Virus record (IMG/VR): IMGVR_UViG_3300046750_000103
Span: 1 to 32,625 of that record
DNA length: 32,625 bases
Strand: one strand, 5' to 3'
Source of the DNA: a virus
How positions within the stretch are numbered: the first letter of the stretch is position 1; every line of letters begins with the position of its first letter. Positions 11,865 to 20,088 of the stretch are shown here, piece after piece. The position numbers and the translations under genes were made by a program. Under the pieces are notes generated by a model that saw only the letters and a list, made by a program, of their open reading frames with translations, ran no database searches and was not told the origin of the DNA.

Positions 11865-12020
11865 ATGAAAAATTTATTATTAAATGTAAACTCAAAAGAT
11901 TTAAAGTCAATGTCAAGTAGACAACTTGGAAGATTAAGGTATCAATTAAATGATATGAAAGAATTAGTTTCTAAAGAATTAGAAAAACATAGTAAAGAAG
12001 ATAATTTATTAGTAAACTAA
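11865..12020 (+). CDS. Small protein, 51 aa, in its own transcription unit
   Basis: A 51-codon frame starts MKNLLLNVNSKDLKSMSSRQ and continues as a charged helix (LRYQLNDMKELVSKELEKHSK). It has a promoter, a 5' hairpin and a terminator shared in design with the gene at 6965. The short helical form could suit an inhibitor or adaptor of a host protein. No family recognised. Confidence 0.6.
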   Translation: MKNLLLNVNSKDLKSMSSRQLGRLRYQLNDMKELVSKELEKHSKEDNLLVN

Positions 12021-12032
12021 AATAATAACAAT

Positions 12033-12055
12033 GGGAGTGTAACAGCTCCCTTTTT
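12033..12055 (+). terminator. Terminator of the 11865 cassette
   Basis: GGGAG (12033-12037) pairs with CTCCC (12046-12050), followed by five T. It is preceded by the same AAAATAATAACAAT run as the terminator at 7341. Confidence 0.75.
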
Positions 12056-12068
12056 AAAAACAGAACAA

Positions 12069-12221
12069 ATGACATTAGAAGATAAATTTAAAATTAACAA
12101 TGTTGAATCTACATTAAAGTGTTTATTACAATATGCAGATTTAAAATCACATCACAAAGATTGGGTTCTTGAATCTTATAAAAACATTTTAGACTTCAAA
12201 CATCAAAACGACATAATATGA
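12069..12221 (+). CDS. Small protein, 50 aa, unknown function
   Basis: The 50-residue product, MTLEDKFKINNVESTLKCLL onward, is helical with a segment YADLKSHHKDWVLESYKNIL. It opens a run of overlapping tiny genes to 12904 (ATGA overlap with the next). No family recognised. Confidence 0.5.
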   Translation: MTLEDKFKINNVESTLKCLLQYADLKSHHKDWVLESYKNILDFKHQNDII

Positions 12222-12352
12222 AAAAAAGACAATATAGAAGTAATCAAGGTAGAAGTCCAAAAAAAGAAAATGACTCAATGAAAATCATAGGCATATTACT
12301 TTTAATAGCTTGGACTGCAGGTATAATCTCTTTAACACTAAAATTAGTATGA
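12218..12352 (+). CDS. Small one-TM protein, 44 aa
   Basis: A basic polar N-terminus (MKKRQYRSNQGRSPKKENDS) is followed by one membrane helix at about residues 22-42 (KIIGILLLIAWTAGIISLTL). It overlaps both neighbours (ATGA and TATGA). It probably pairs with the next membrane protein. Function unknown. Confidence 0.55.
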   Translation: MKKRQYRSNQGRSPKKENDSMKIIGILLLIAWTAGIISLTLKLV

Positions 12353-12522
12353 AACATTATTACGAAGTAAACGGACAGCGTAGATATTACATTGCAAAGA
12401 AAATATCTCCAAAAGAAAACAAAGAATCATTTTTAAAAATTGTAGGTTATGCAGCTTTAGGCTGGGCAATATTTTATGTAGCTATGTTTTTTTTCTTACA
12501 TTTGTTAGAAACAATAGTATGA
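12349..12522 (+). CDS. Small one-TM protein, 57 aa
   Basis: The ATG at 12349 is chosen over a TTG at 12310 because it overlaps the previous stop, as elsewhere in this run. The product starts MKHYYEVNGQRRYYIAKKIS, with one membrane helix at about residues 36-52 (GWAIFYVAMFFFLHLL). Possible superinfection-exclusion or envelope protein, but this is only a guess from size and topology. Confidence 0.55.
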   Translation: MKHYYEVNGQRRYYIAKKISPKENKESFLKIVGYAALGWAIFYVAMFFFLHLLETIV

Positions 12523-12794
12523 GAAACAAGATACAGAACTTACAAGATTTAGAATATACCAGTAACGCTATAATACTTGGCGAACTAATTAACAAGTGGG
12601 TAAAAGCTAAACCAAAGAATAAAGAGCTATTACAATTCCAACAACTATTTATAGACAACTCTATTTATGTTGCAGGATTACAAAACGATTTAACAGCTTG
12701 TAAAATGGCTAATAGCGATTACAGGGAACGAATGAATGAAGCCCTATACGATTTAGAATTATACAAAGAAGAAATGAAAGCCTACAATTTATGA
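12519..12794 (+). CDS. Helical protein, 91 aa, unknown function
   Basis: The product starts MRNKIQNLQDLEYTSNAIIL and is helical, with a C-terminal coiled-coil stretch (YRERMNEALYDLELYKEEMK). It overlaps both neighbours by 4 bases. No family recognised; similar short helical proteins are common in the accessory part of phage genomes. Confidence 0.55.
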   Translation: MRNKIQNLQDLEYTSNAIILGELINKWVKAKPKNKELLQFQQLFIDNSIYVAGLQNDLTACKMANSDYRERMNEALYDLELYKEEMKAYNL

Positions 12795-12904
12795 ACTACT
12801 ATACAGAAACACCAGACGATATGCCACAATACAAATGTATTGAATGTGAAAGACCAATTTATAAGAAGGGGTATTGTAGTCATCAATGCGAATATATAGA
12901 TTAA
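12791..12904 (+). CDS. Cys-rich micro-protein, 37 aa
   Basis: The 37-residue product has C16-x2-C19 and C29-x3-C33 (KCIECERP ... GYCSHQCEY). This is a compact zinc knuckle of the treble-clef or ribbon sort. It is the last gene of the small-protein run and precedes the terminator at 12934. Function unknown. Confidence 0.55.
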   Translation: MNYYTETPDDMPQYKCIECERPIYKKGYCSHQCEYID

Positions 12905-12933
12905 TAATTTTGTTTTGTTTTTAGTGGAAAAAG

Positions 12934-12961
12934 GGTGTTAGAAATAGCACCTTTTTTTTTA
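12934..12961 (+). terminator. Terminator before the tail module
   Basis: GGTGTT (12934-12939) pairs with AGCACC (12946-12951), loop AGAAAT, then ten T. It ends the small-gene run; the late box begins four bases later. Confidence 0.85.
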
Positions 12962-12964
12962 TAC

Positions 12965-12992
12965 TAAAATCGTACTTTAATTACGTTATATA
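12965..12992 (+). promoter_or_regulatory. Late promoter motif, copy 2 (tail module)
   Basis: TAAAAT (12965-12970), 12 bases, ACGTTATATA (12983-12992). The start codon of the tail chaperone is at 12996, three bases later. Confidence 0.7.
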
Positions 12993-12995
12993 AGT

Positions 12996-13646
12996 ATGAA
13001 AGCTAATATAAACGTGCCTACAGAACTTAATGAGATTACATTGAAGCAATATCAAAAGTTCTTAAAAGTGCAAAACAGTAGCAAAGACAATAACTTCATA
13101 CAATCAAAAATGATTGAGATATTTTGTAGAATTAAAACACAAGATGCTCTTAACATTAAATTATCTGACGCAGACCGTATAGCAACATTAATAACTAATA
13201 TGTTTGAAGAAAAACCAGACTTGGTTAAAAGTTTCTATTTAGGTGGTGTTGAATATGGGTTTGTTCCTGATTTAGATGAAATTACATTAGGCGAATATAT
13301 TGACCTTGATACCTATATGGGGGATTGGGATAATATTCATACAGCTATGAATGTACTATACAGACCTATTAAACAAAAGTTAGGAGATAAATACCTTATA
13401 GAAGATTATAATGTAGAAACAAAAGACCTCCTACTACAGATGCCAATGGATGCTGTATTTGGTTCTATTATTTTTTTTTATCATTTAGGCATCGACTTAT
13501 CGAAAACTATGATGAATTATTTGGAGAACAAGGAGGAGAAACAACTTCTTCAAGAGCTGGGTTTTCAAAAAAGTGGGGATGGTATTCGAGCCTTTACGGA
13601 CTCGCTGCAGGAGATATTACACGATTTGAAAATATCACTAAATTAG
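12996..13646 (+). CDS. Tail assembly chaperone, 0-frame product
   Basis: The 216-residue product has an N-terminal segment ELNEITLKQYQKFLKVQN and a conserved-looking middle LDEITLGEYIDLDTYMGDWD ... AMNVLYRPI, typical of tail chaperones in Bacteroidota phages. A helical end follows. It probably binds the tape measure protein during tail assembly, as lambda gpG does. A second reading frame continues past its end, reached by a -1 slip at 13472-13478, giving a gpGT-like longer form. It is the first gene after a late promoter motif and is translated at most three bases from it. Confidence 0.7.
   Translation: MKANINVPTELNEITLKQYQKFLKVQNSSKDNNFIQSKMIEIFCRIKTQDALNIKLSDADRIATLITNMFEEKPDLVKSFYLGGVEYGFVPDLDEITLGEYIDLDTYMGDWDNIHTAMNVLYRPIKQKLGDKYLIEDYNVETKDLLLQMPMDAVFGSIIFFYHLGIDLSKTMMNYLENKEEKQLLQELGFQKSGDGIRAFTDSLQEILHDLKISLN
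13472..13478 (+). promoter_or_regulatory. Slippery heptamer T-TTT-TTT for -1 frameshift
   Basis: In a run of nine T (13471-13479) the 0-frame codons are TTT 13473-13475 and TTT 13476-13478, so the heptamer at 13472-13478 fits X-XXY-YYZ perfectly. After slipping, the -1 frame is open to the TGA at 13730. I see no other in-frame slippery heptamer between here and the 0-frame stop. Confidence 0.7.
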
Positions 13647-13732
13647 GTATGCACCAATGTTTAATGATGTTAGCATTTATGAAAGACAAAAACGAATTAG
13701 AATCGAAACAAATAAAAAGTAAATTTAAATGA
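13478..13732 (+). CDS. Tail assembly chaperone, -1 frameshift extension
   Basis: The -1 frame encodes 84 residues from the slip, making a fusion of about 245 aa. It carries FSKKWGWYSSLYGLA and GDITRFENITKLG, then CLMMLAFMKDKNELES. The W-G-W-Y ... LA...GD..RF..IT pattern is that of a conserved tail chaperone extension. The frame has no early start codon (first ATG is late, in LGMHQC), so it needs the frameshift. Its TGA overlaps the ATG of the next gene (ATGA at 13729-13732), whereas the 0-frame stop at 13644-13646 is 83 bases away. That overlap supports real translation of this frame. Confidence 0.7.
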   Translation, partial: LSFRHRLIENYDELFGEQGGETTSSRAGFSKKWGWYSSLYGLAAGDITRFENITKLGMHQCLMMLAFMKDKNELESKQIKSKFK

Positions 13733-14199
13733 GCCAACAAGGAATAAGAGGTTTTTACCAATTAACTGAAACTATAAAAGCACAATTACTTGCAGACATA
13801 AACTGCAATACAGTAACTACAGGAGACATATACGATGTTAATTTAAACAAACAAGATATATTTCCCCTTGCTCATATTATAGTAAACAACGTAACACAAG
13901 AAGAACAAACGCTTAATTTTAATATAAGCATCTTGGCAATGGATATAGTAGACCAATCTAAACAACCTACAACAGATAGGTTTACAGGAAACAATAATGA
14001 ACAAGATATTCTAAACACTCAACTTGCAGTATTAAACAAGGCAATACAAGTATTAAGAATGGGAACATTACATCAAGATATGTACCAGCTTGATAGTCCT
14101 GTAAATTGTGAACCATTTTATGACAGGTTTGAAAACCAATTAGCAGGATGGACGGCTACAATGGATATAGTAATTTATAATGACATAAGAATCTGTTAA
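13729..14199 (+). CDS. Putative tail terminator/completion protein
   Basis: The 156-residue product is mixed α/β. An N-terminal helix (FYQLTETIKAQLLADINCNT) leads into GDIYDVNLNKQDIFPLAHII and strands around LNFNISILAMDIVD. The C-terminal strand is WTATMDIVIYNDI. The helix and strand order and the place before an HK97 gp10-like gene suggest the neck or tail-end protein that caps the tail tube. No catalytic motif. Its ATG overlaps the frameshift product stop, and its own TAA shares a base with the next ATG. Confidence 0.5.
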   Translation: MSQQGIRGFYQLTETIKAQLLADINCNTVTTGDIYDVNLNKQDIFPLAHIIVNNVTQEEQTLNFNISILAMDIVDQSKQPTTDRFTGNNNEQDILNTQLAVLNKAIQVLRMGTLHQDMYQLDSPVNCEPFYDRFENQLAGWTATMDIVIYNDIRIC

Positions 14200-14732
14200 T
14201 GAATTTCAAGAATATAAATAAAGCATTAAACGATTTTGGTAAATATGTTGTTCAACAATCAAAGTCACGCCTAACTAAAAACAATCAGGGTGGTGGTGCT
14301 TTATATGATTCTATTAGGTACACATTAGACGAAGAACAAAAAGGGTTTATACTTGACTTCTATATGGAAGATTATGGTATGTTTCAAGACGAAGGAGTTA
14401 AGGGTGCTAATCCAAGTTTAATAAAAGGGGGTAAACAAAAAGCACCTAATAGTAAGTTTAGTTATAAGCAGAAGATGCCACCAATGCAACCTTTAAGAGA
14501 TTGGGCGCAAAAAAAGAATATAAGATTTAGAGATAAAGAAGGTAAATTTAAAAAAGGGAGTTATAAGAGTATGGCGTTTGTATTACAAAGAAGTATATAT
14601 GCACAAGGTTTTAAACCTACATACTTTTTCACTAAACCATTTGAAGCAGCTTTTAAAAGACTGCCAGAAGAATTAGTAAAAGACTTTGTATTAGATATAG
14701 AAAAAGGAATAATATTAGGAACAAAAAAATAA
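14199..14732 (+). CDS. HK97 gp10-like neck/tail protein
   Basis: The 177-residue protein starts with a helix, NFKNINKALNDFGKYVVQQS, then strands around ALYDSIRYTL and FILDFYMEDYGMFQDEG. MPPMQPLRDWAQKKNIRFRD and a C-terminal segment FKPTYFFTKPFEAAFKRLPE follow. The FxDxG turn, the MPP...L..W basic loop and the KPTYFFTKPFE piece are familiar in HK97 gp10/tail completion proteins of Bacteroidota phages. It likely joins the tail to the head-completion complex. Confidence 0.6.
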   Translation: MNFKNINKALNDFGKYVVQQSKSRLTKNNQGGGALYDSIRYTLDEEQKGFILDFYMEDYGMFQDEGVKGANPSLIKGGKQKAPNSKFSYKQKMPPMQPLRDWAQKKNIRFRDKEGKFKKGSYKSMAFVLQRSIYAQGFKPTYFFTKPFEAAFKRLPEELVKDFVLDIEKGIILGTKK

Positions 14733-14735
14733 ACA

Positions 14736-15731
14736 ATGGCAGCAATAGCATTAAGAAGTCCACAATATAAATACGCAGCAGCAGGTACAGGAGCTAATTC
14801 TGCTAAAATAACTATTAGTATTGATGGAACAATAGAATATACTTTAATAAAAAAAGCAACAGCAGGAGCAAATATGCTTTGGGAAATAGCAGAACTATGT
14901 AGAGATTTTATAAACATAACTTATGATGGTAGTTATACTGCTGAAACTTTAGCCATTATATCTACTTTAACTTCACACGCATCAACAGATGGAAGTGGAA
15001 CAGCTTTAACAACATCAACAATAACAGATGTAGGTTACGATGGGTATGGAACTTTTACAGAAGGTAGCAATCCAACAGTACCTTTTGGCTCAAGACCTAC
15101 TTGGCTTATTAGTGGAGACCCTAATCATACAGGGATAAATGATGAATACTATATTTATGTGCCTAACAATACATCTGGTTCAGTTCCTTATATAATTGCT
15201 AATGAGACTATGGGCTATCAAAGTTATGGAGCTACAGCTTTAGATATTGTAGGAAGTCCAGCAGGAATTAAAATGAATATAAATAGAATTGATTGTACGA
15301 AATATGGAAACGGACATAAAATTACATTTGTAAATAAGTATGGAGCATTACAAGACTTGTGGTTCTTTTTAAAATCTGTAAACACTACTACAAAAAAACA
15401 AGAGAAGTTTCAAAGAGTCGTTACAAATACAGCAGGAGTTTATAGTCCTTATGTACATACTAAACAAGATTATAATACAGTAGCAAATACAAGCATAACT
15501 TTAAGTAGTGGGTATTATCCTGAATGGGCTAATCAATGGTTTGAACAATTATTATTATCAGAACAAGTGTGGTTAACAAGACTTGACCCTACTAATCCTA
15601 ATTCAACACAATATGTTCCTGTCAATGTAAAGAAAAATAGTATGGTTCAAAAGACTTCACTAAACGACAAACTTATAGATTACACATTTGATTTTGATAT
15701 GTCATTTGATTACATAAACAATATTAGATAA
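14736..15731 (+). CDS. Putative tail structural protein, 331 aa
   Basis: This protein is β-rich and low in charge. The N-terminal domain (ALRSPQYKYAAAGTGANSAK, ITISIDGTIEYTLIKKATA) contains a helix MLWEIAELCRDFI. A Ser/Thr/Gly-rich middle follows (about residues 80-150). The C-terminal domain has RIDCTKYGNGHKITFVNKYG and LQDLWFFLKSV. I recognise the RI(D)CTKYG...FVNKYGALQDLWF segment from structural proteins of Bacteroidota phages but not a proven function. Lying directly before the large tail protein and the tape measure gene, it may be the distal tail or tail-tip adaptor. Confidence 0.5.
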   Translation: MAAIALRSPQYKYAAAGTGANSAKITISIDGTIEYTLIKKATAGANMLWEIAELCRDFINITYDGSYTAETLAIISTLTSHASTDGSGTALTTSTITDVGYDGYGTFTEGSNPTVPFGSRPTWLISGDPNHTGINDEYYIYVPNNTSGSVPYIIANETMGYQSYGATALDIVGSPAGIKMNINRIDCTKYGNGHKITFVNKYGALQDLWFFLKSVNTTTKKQEKFQRVVTNTAGVYSPYVHTKQDYNTVANTSITLSSGYYPEWANQWFEQLLLSEQVWLTRLDPTNPNSTQYVPVNVKKNSMVQKTSLNDKLIDYTFDFDMSFDYINNIR

Positions 15732-18085
15732 TGCAAAAACTACAACTATATATTAGTGGAGAAAGAGTAGATTTATTTAAAGATGAACAGGTTTCATTTA
15801 ATCAATCAATACAAAACATTAAAGACCCTGCAAAGATATTTACTGAATTTACTCAAACATTTACAGTACCAGCTTCTAAAACTAATAACAAATTATTTCA
15901 ACATTATTACAACTTTAATATATCAGGTGGGTTTGATGCAAGAAATAAAGTAGATGCAAACATAGAACTAAATAACGTAGCTTTTAAGCAAGGTTATATA
16001 AGACTTGAAGGTGTTGACCTAAAACTAAATAAAGCCTACGCATATCGAATTACATTCTTTGGAGAAACAGTAAACGTAAAAGATATATTAGGAGATGACA
16101 AACTGGGAGCATTAGATGATTTAAACCAATACAATTTAAATTATGATGCTTCTACAGTAAAAGCAAGATTACAAAACACAAGCAACGCTATATTATGTCC
16201 TCTTATAACATCAGGAGCAAGTGGAGAAGAATCAAGATTGTTTTATAATAGTAATAATTCAGCACATACAGACGATACAGGTAATTTGTATTACCATACT
16301 GGAAGTAGTAATAATCACGGTGTTTTATATTCTGATTTAAAATATGCTATAAGATTATATGAGATAGTAGAAGCAATTACAGTTAGTTATCCTTCATTAG
16401 TTTTTACAGATGATTTTTTTAGTACAAGTAATGATGAATTTTATAATCTTCATTTGTGGCTACATCGTAAAAAAGGTAGTGTAGCTCCTGCATCACAAGT
16501 AACAACATTTCCTACTTTGGTAGATGGTTTTGGAATACCAACACCAAGTAATGAAACAGGAATGATTAATGGGTCTGGTTTACAAATATTCGGTACTGCA
16601 TTACCAACAATACAACAACAATTAACATTAACACCTGCTAATAATACTACTGAATATGATGTAATAATAAATAAAGGTACTTCCGTTTGGTTTACAAGGT
16701 CTAATTTAACTGGTCAGCAAGTATTTGATGCAAGTGATATGGGTAATATGGATGCTGAAACATATACAATAGTAATACAAACTACTACTACGCTTGACTT
16801 TAATTTAGTTAGGTGGGATTTGTCAGGATATTTTCAAGGAGCAGGTTCAGGGTGGTCTGAATTTTGGGAAACAACAGTTTTTACAGCAAGTGCTACATTT
16901 CAATTTATTATTACAGAACAAATACCTGATATGAAGATAATTGACTTCTTAACAGGAATATTTAAAATGTTTAATCTAACTGCTTATTATGTAAGTAATA
17001 GACAAGATGCAGATTATGGTAAAATTAAAGTACAAAAATTAGATGATTTTTATTTAGCAGGAACAAGTTATGATATAAGCGAATATGTAGATACAAATAC
17101 AAGTCAAGTAAATGTAGCATTACCCTATAAAGAAATAGAGTTTGGTTATGAAGGAACAGGAACATTACTTGCTTTACAATACGAACAGTTACAAGGTAAG
17201 AGTTGGGGTGCAGAAAAATTTACAGGAAACGCAACAGTAGGCAATAACTTTGATGCACCAAATCCAACATATAAAGTAACACTACCTTTTGAGCATATTC
17301 AAATGGAACGTCTTGTGAATGTTAATCCTACTTTATCTGCTCCACAAACAACAATACAATATGGATATTTTGTTGATGATAATTTGGAAGCATACTTTGG
17401 TAAACCATTAATATTTTATCCAATTAAAATTACAAGTGGAACAGAAATATCTTTTAGAGATAGTAAAACAAGTCAATCTTCATTAACTACTTATTACATA
17501 CCAAGTAATAGTTTAAGTATAAGTTCATCGACAAGTACAAAAAATATAAACTTTTATTTAGAAGTAAATGAATATAGTTTAGATACAACTTTTACAGGAA
17601 CTTTGTTTGAAGAACATTATTTAGAATACATACAAGACATATTTAATAATAAAAGAAGGTTAACAAAATTAAAAGCATATTTCCCATTAAAGATTATTTA
17701 CAATTTAAATATGAATGACAAGGTTGTAATTAATAATCAAGGTTATTTAATAAACAACTTAAATACTAATTTAATTACAGGAGAAAGTTCAATGGAATTA
17801 TTGAATGATGATACAACAAACTTTTTAACATTAACAAATATTGGACTTTTTGGTAGTTCAACTAATACTTATTATTATTCTAATTTAATTGGAGATGCAC
17901 AAAATTTAGCAATAGGAAATGTTATATATACTGACAATAGTTTAACAACAACGCTTGCAGCAGGAACATATTATCAGGCAGGTTCTACAGCCAGTACAAC
18001 ATTTTGTAATTCAAGTGGCGATGAAGGGTCTGTTATAGTAAATTCATCAGGAGTAATAACATCAATAGGATGCGCACAACCTTAA
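15731..18085 (+). CDS. Large tail protein, putative baseplate hub or tail tip
   Basis: The 784-residue protein begins MQKLQLYISGERVDLFKDEQ. Its N-terminal domain has DPAKIFTEFTQTFTVPASK, YYNFNISGGFDARNKVDA and GYIRLEGVDL, a conserved entry of large tail proteins in Bacteroidota phages. The middle (about 180-400) is Ser/Thr/Gly-rich β structure. A hub-like part with MKIIDFLTGIFKMFNLTAYY and KIKVQKLDDFYL follows. The last 45 residues include GTYYQAGSTASTTFCNSSGD, a short Ser/Gly/Cys tail. Size and place suggest the tail-tip hub (Tal-like). The start shares one base with the previous stop. Confidence 0.55.
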   Translation: MQKLQLYISGERVDLFKDEQVSFNQSIQNIKDPAKIFTEFTQTFTVPASKTNNKLFQHYYNFNISGGFDARNKVDANIELNNVAFKQGYIRLEGVDLKLNKAYAYRITFFGETVNVKDILGDDKLGALDDLNQYNLNYDASTVKARLQNTSNAILCPLITSGASGEESRLFYNSNNSAHTDDTGNLYYHTGSSNNHGVLYSDLKYAIRLYEIVEAITVSYPSLVFTDDFFSTSNDEFYNLHLWLHRKKGSVAPASQVTTFPTLVDGFGIPTPSNETGMINGSGLQIFGTALPTIQQQLTLTPANNTTEYDVIINKGTSVWFTRSNLTGQQVFDASDMGNMDAETYTIVIQTTTTLDFNLVRWDLSGYFQGAGSGWSEFWETTVFTASATFQFIITEQIPDMKIIDFLTGIFKMFNLTAYYVSNRQDADYGKIKVQKLDDFYLAGTSYDISEYVDTNTSQVNVALPYKEIEFGYEGTGTLLALQYEQLQGKSWGAEKFTGNATVGNNFDAPNPTYKVTLPFEHIQMERLVNVNPTLSAPQTTIQYGYFVDDNLEAYFGKPLIFYPIKITSGTEISFRDSKTSQSSLTTYYIPSNSLSISSSTSTKNINFYLEVNEYSLDTTFTGTLFEEHYLEYIQDIFNNKRRLTKLKAYFPLKIIYNLNMNDKVVINNQGYLINNLNTNLITGESSMELLNDDTTNFLTLTNIGLFGSSTNTYYYSNLIGDAQNLAIGNVIYTDNSLTTTLAAGTYYQAGSTASTTFCNSSGDEGSVIVNSSGVITSIGCAQP

Positions 18086-18089
18086 AATT

Positions 18090-18242
18090 ATGATTAAAAA
18101 TATATTAGAATTATTAAAGATAGCAGAAGGAGAAACAGAAACAATTAGAATTGCACAAGGCAAATATAAATTAGCTGAAACCTTTAAAGAAGGATTTAAA
18201 CAAATTAAAAATGAAATAAAATGGGTCAGAAATTACAAATAG
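18090..18242 (+). CDS. Small helical protein, 50 aa
   Basis: A 50-codon frame starts MIKNILELLKIAEGETETIR and is helical and basic at its end (KWVRNYK). It overlaps the start of the tape measure gene by 22 bases, so it is likely translated with it. No family recognised. Confidence 0.45.
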   Translation: MIKNILELLKIAEGETETIRIAQGKYKLAETFKEGFKQIKNEIKWVRNYK

Positions 18243-20053
18243 AATTAGAAGTTGACAATAAGGGTGCAATTAAAAGTATAAAATCTTTAAATGATAATTT
18301 AGTAAATCTAAATGAAACAACAGAAAATACTAAAAAAAATACTTCTGCATTAAAAAAAGGCTTAATTGCAGTAGGTAGTGCAGGTAAAAAAGTAGGTAAA
18401 GGAGGGTTAAAGGCTGTTGCATTTGGTTTAAAAGGAATTGGTAAGGCATATAAAGCTGCTGGGATTGGCTTAATTGTTTCTGCATTTGGTTTATTGTTTG
18501 CTGCTTTCAAAGAAAATCAAGCAGTTGTAGATAAGTTTAATGTAGTAATGCAAACTATAGCAAGTGTAGGTAAACAAGTAGGAGATGTTATAGCAGGAGT
18601 TTATAAAAACGTATCACAATCTACAGAAAACTTTGATGCACTTGGTAAGGTTTTAAAAGGTGTTCTTGATATTGCTTTAGTTCCAGTTCGTGTAGCATTT
18701 CAAACTATCAAAGGCGCAATAATAGGCGCACAACTTGCGTGGGAACAATCTTGGCTTGGAGGTAATGATGATGCAAGAATTGCTGAATTAAAATCACAAT
18801 TAGACGAAGTAGGTCAAGAATTTATAAACATAAAAGATGACGTTGTTGACGCATCAAGTTCTATTGCAAATAATTTTACAGAAGCAGTAAGTGAAGCAAC
18901 AAGTATAGCTGGAGATGTTATTGAAGGAGTTAAAGAAATTAGTATTGAAGCAGCTTATGAAAATGCAGAAGCAAATATACAATTAAAAAAATCTGCAGAT
19001 ATTGCAAGGGCAGCTAATCAAGGATTGATAGAAGATTATGATAGACAAGCAGAACAACAAAGACAAATTAGAGATAATGATTTAATAAATATCGAAGATA
19101 GAATTAAAGCAAACGAATTATTAAAACAAAAACTTGAGGAGCAAGAAAAATTAATGCTTGAAAATGTAAAAGCTATACAAGATGCAGCACAAGCACAATT
19201 TGATTTGACAGGTAAAGATGAAGATTATATAGCTTTATTAGAAGCTAAAAATGAAGTTAAGGCAGTAGAAGCACAAATTGAAGGCTTTATGTCAGAACAA
19301 GAATCTAATCGTGTGGCATTGCAAAAAGAAAAAATTGAATTAGCTCAATCGGAAACAGATGCTACAGCAGAAAGGCAAATAGCTGAAAGAAATTTTAATG
19401 CAGAAATGATGGAAAATGATGTGTTAAGATTACAAGCGCAACAATCTAATGCTATTAAAGAAAAAGAATTAGAAGAAAAAAGATTAAAAGATAAAAGAGA
19501 TTCATACCAAGCAGGTACTCAAGCGTTTCAGGATGCACAAAATGAATTAGATGCTTATTCAGAAGAAAGTGCAAGAAATCAAGTTAAAATACAAAAAGAT
19601 TTAGATAAAGCTAAAGAAACACAAATGACTCAAACTTTAGGAAATCTTGCAACTATTGTAGGTAAAAACTCAAAGTTTGGTAAAGCTATAGCAATAGTAC
19701 AAGCTATTAGAGATACTTATGCAGGTGCTACAAAAGCATTATCACAAGGAGGTATATTTGGTTTTATAGGTGCAGCAGCAGTTACTGCAGCAGGTATTGC
19801 AAATGTAAAAGCTATAACATCAACACCAGACCCAACGCCACCAGCAGGAGCGTCTGTAGGTGGAGGTTCATCAATTCCACCAACACCATCAACACCACCT
19901 GCATTTAATATAGTAGGTCAGGGGGAAACAAGTCAGTTAGCAGACGCAATAGGAAGTCAAGCGAGTGAACCTGTTAGAGCATACGTTGTAAGTAATGATG
20001 TAACAACTGCACAAGGGCTTGAAAGAAATATTGTAGAAGGAGCAACAATATAA
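18221..20053 (+). CDS. Tail tape measure protein
   Basis: The 610-residue protein has the typical layout. A helical N-terminus leads to a Gly/Lys-rich region with a hydrophobic segment at about 80-96 (AGIGLIVSAFGLLFAAF). Long Gln/Glu/Lys/Ala-rich coiled coils fill the middle (about 200-480). A second hydrophobic stretch lies near 510-530 (FGFIGAAAVTAAGIANVKAI), then a Pro/Gly-rich end. It sets tail length and enters the host membrane at infection. At roughly 1.5 Å per residue a tail of about 90 nm would be expected. The short size suits a small siphovirus. Confidence 0.8.
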   Translation: MGQKLQIELEVDNKGAIKSIKSLNDNLVNLNETTENTKKNTSALKKGLIAVGSAGKKVGKGGLKAVAFGLKGIGKAYKAAGIGLIVSAFGLLFAAFKENQAVVDKFNVVMQTIASVGKQVGDVIAGVYKNVSQSTENFDALGKVLKGVLDIALVPVRVAFQTIKGAIIGAQLAWEQSWLGGNDDARIAELKSQLDEVGQEFINIKDDVVDASSSIANNFTEAVSEATSIAGDVIEGVKEISIEAAYENAEANIQLKKSADIARAANQGLIEDYDRQAEQQRQIRDNDLINIEDRIKANELLKQKLEEQEKLMLENVKAIQDAAQAQFDLTGKDEDYIALLEAKNEVKAVEAQIEGFMSEQESNRVALQKEKIELAQSETDATAERQIAERNFNAEMMENDVLRLQAQQSNAIKEKELEEKRLKDKRDSYQAGTQAFQDAQNELDAYSEESARNQVKIQKDLDKAKETQMTQTLGNLATIVGKNSKFGKAIAIVQAIRDTYAGATKALSQGGIFGFIGAAAVTAAGIANVKAITSTPDPTPPAGASVGGGSSIPPTPSTPPAFNIVGQGETSQLADAIGSQASEPVRAYVVSNDVTTAQGLERNIVEGATI

Positions 20054-20056
20054 ATG

Positions 20057-20084
20057 CAAAATTTTTAATTTAATACGTTATATA
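20057..20084 (+). promoter_or_regulatory. Late promoter motif, copy 3 (head module)
   Basis: CAAAAT (20057-20062), 12 bases, ACGTTATATA (20075-20084); start codon four bases later at 20089. The preceding ATG makes ATGCAAAA, also present at copy 4 at the same distance. Confidence 0.75.
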
Positions 20085-20088
20085 AAAT

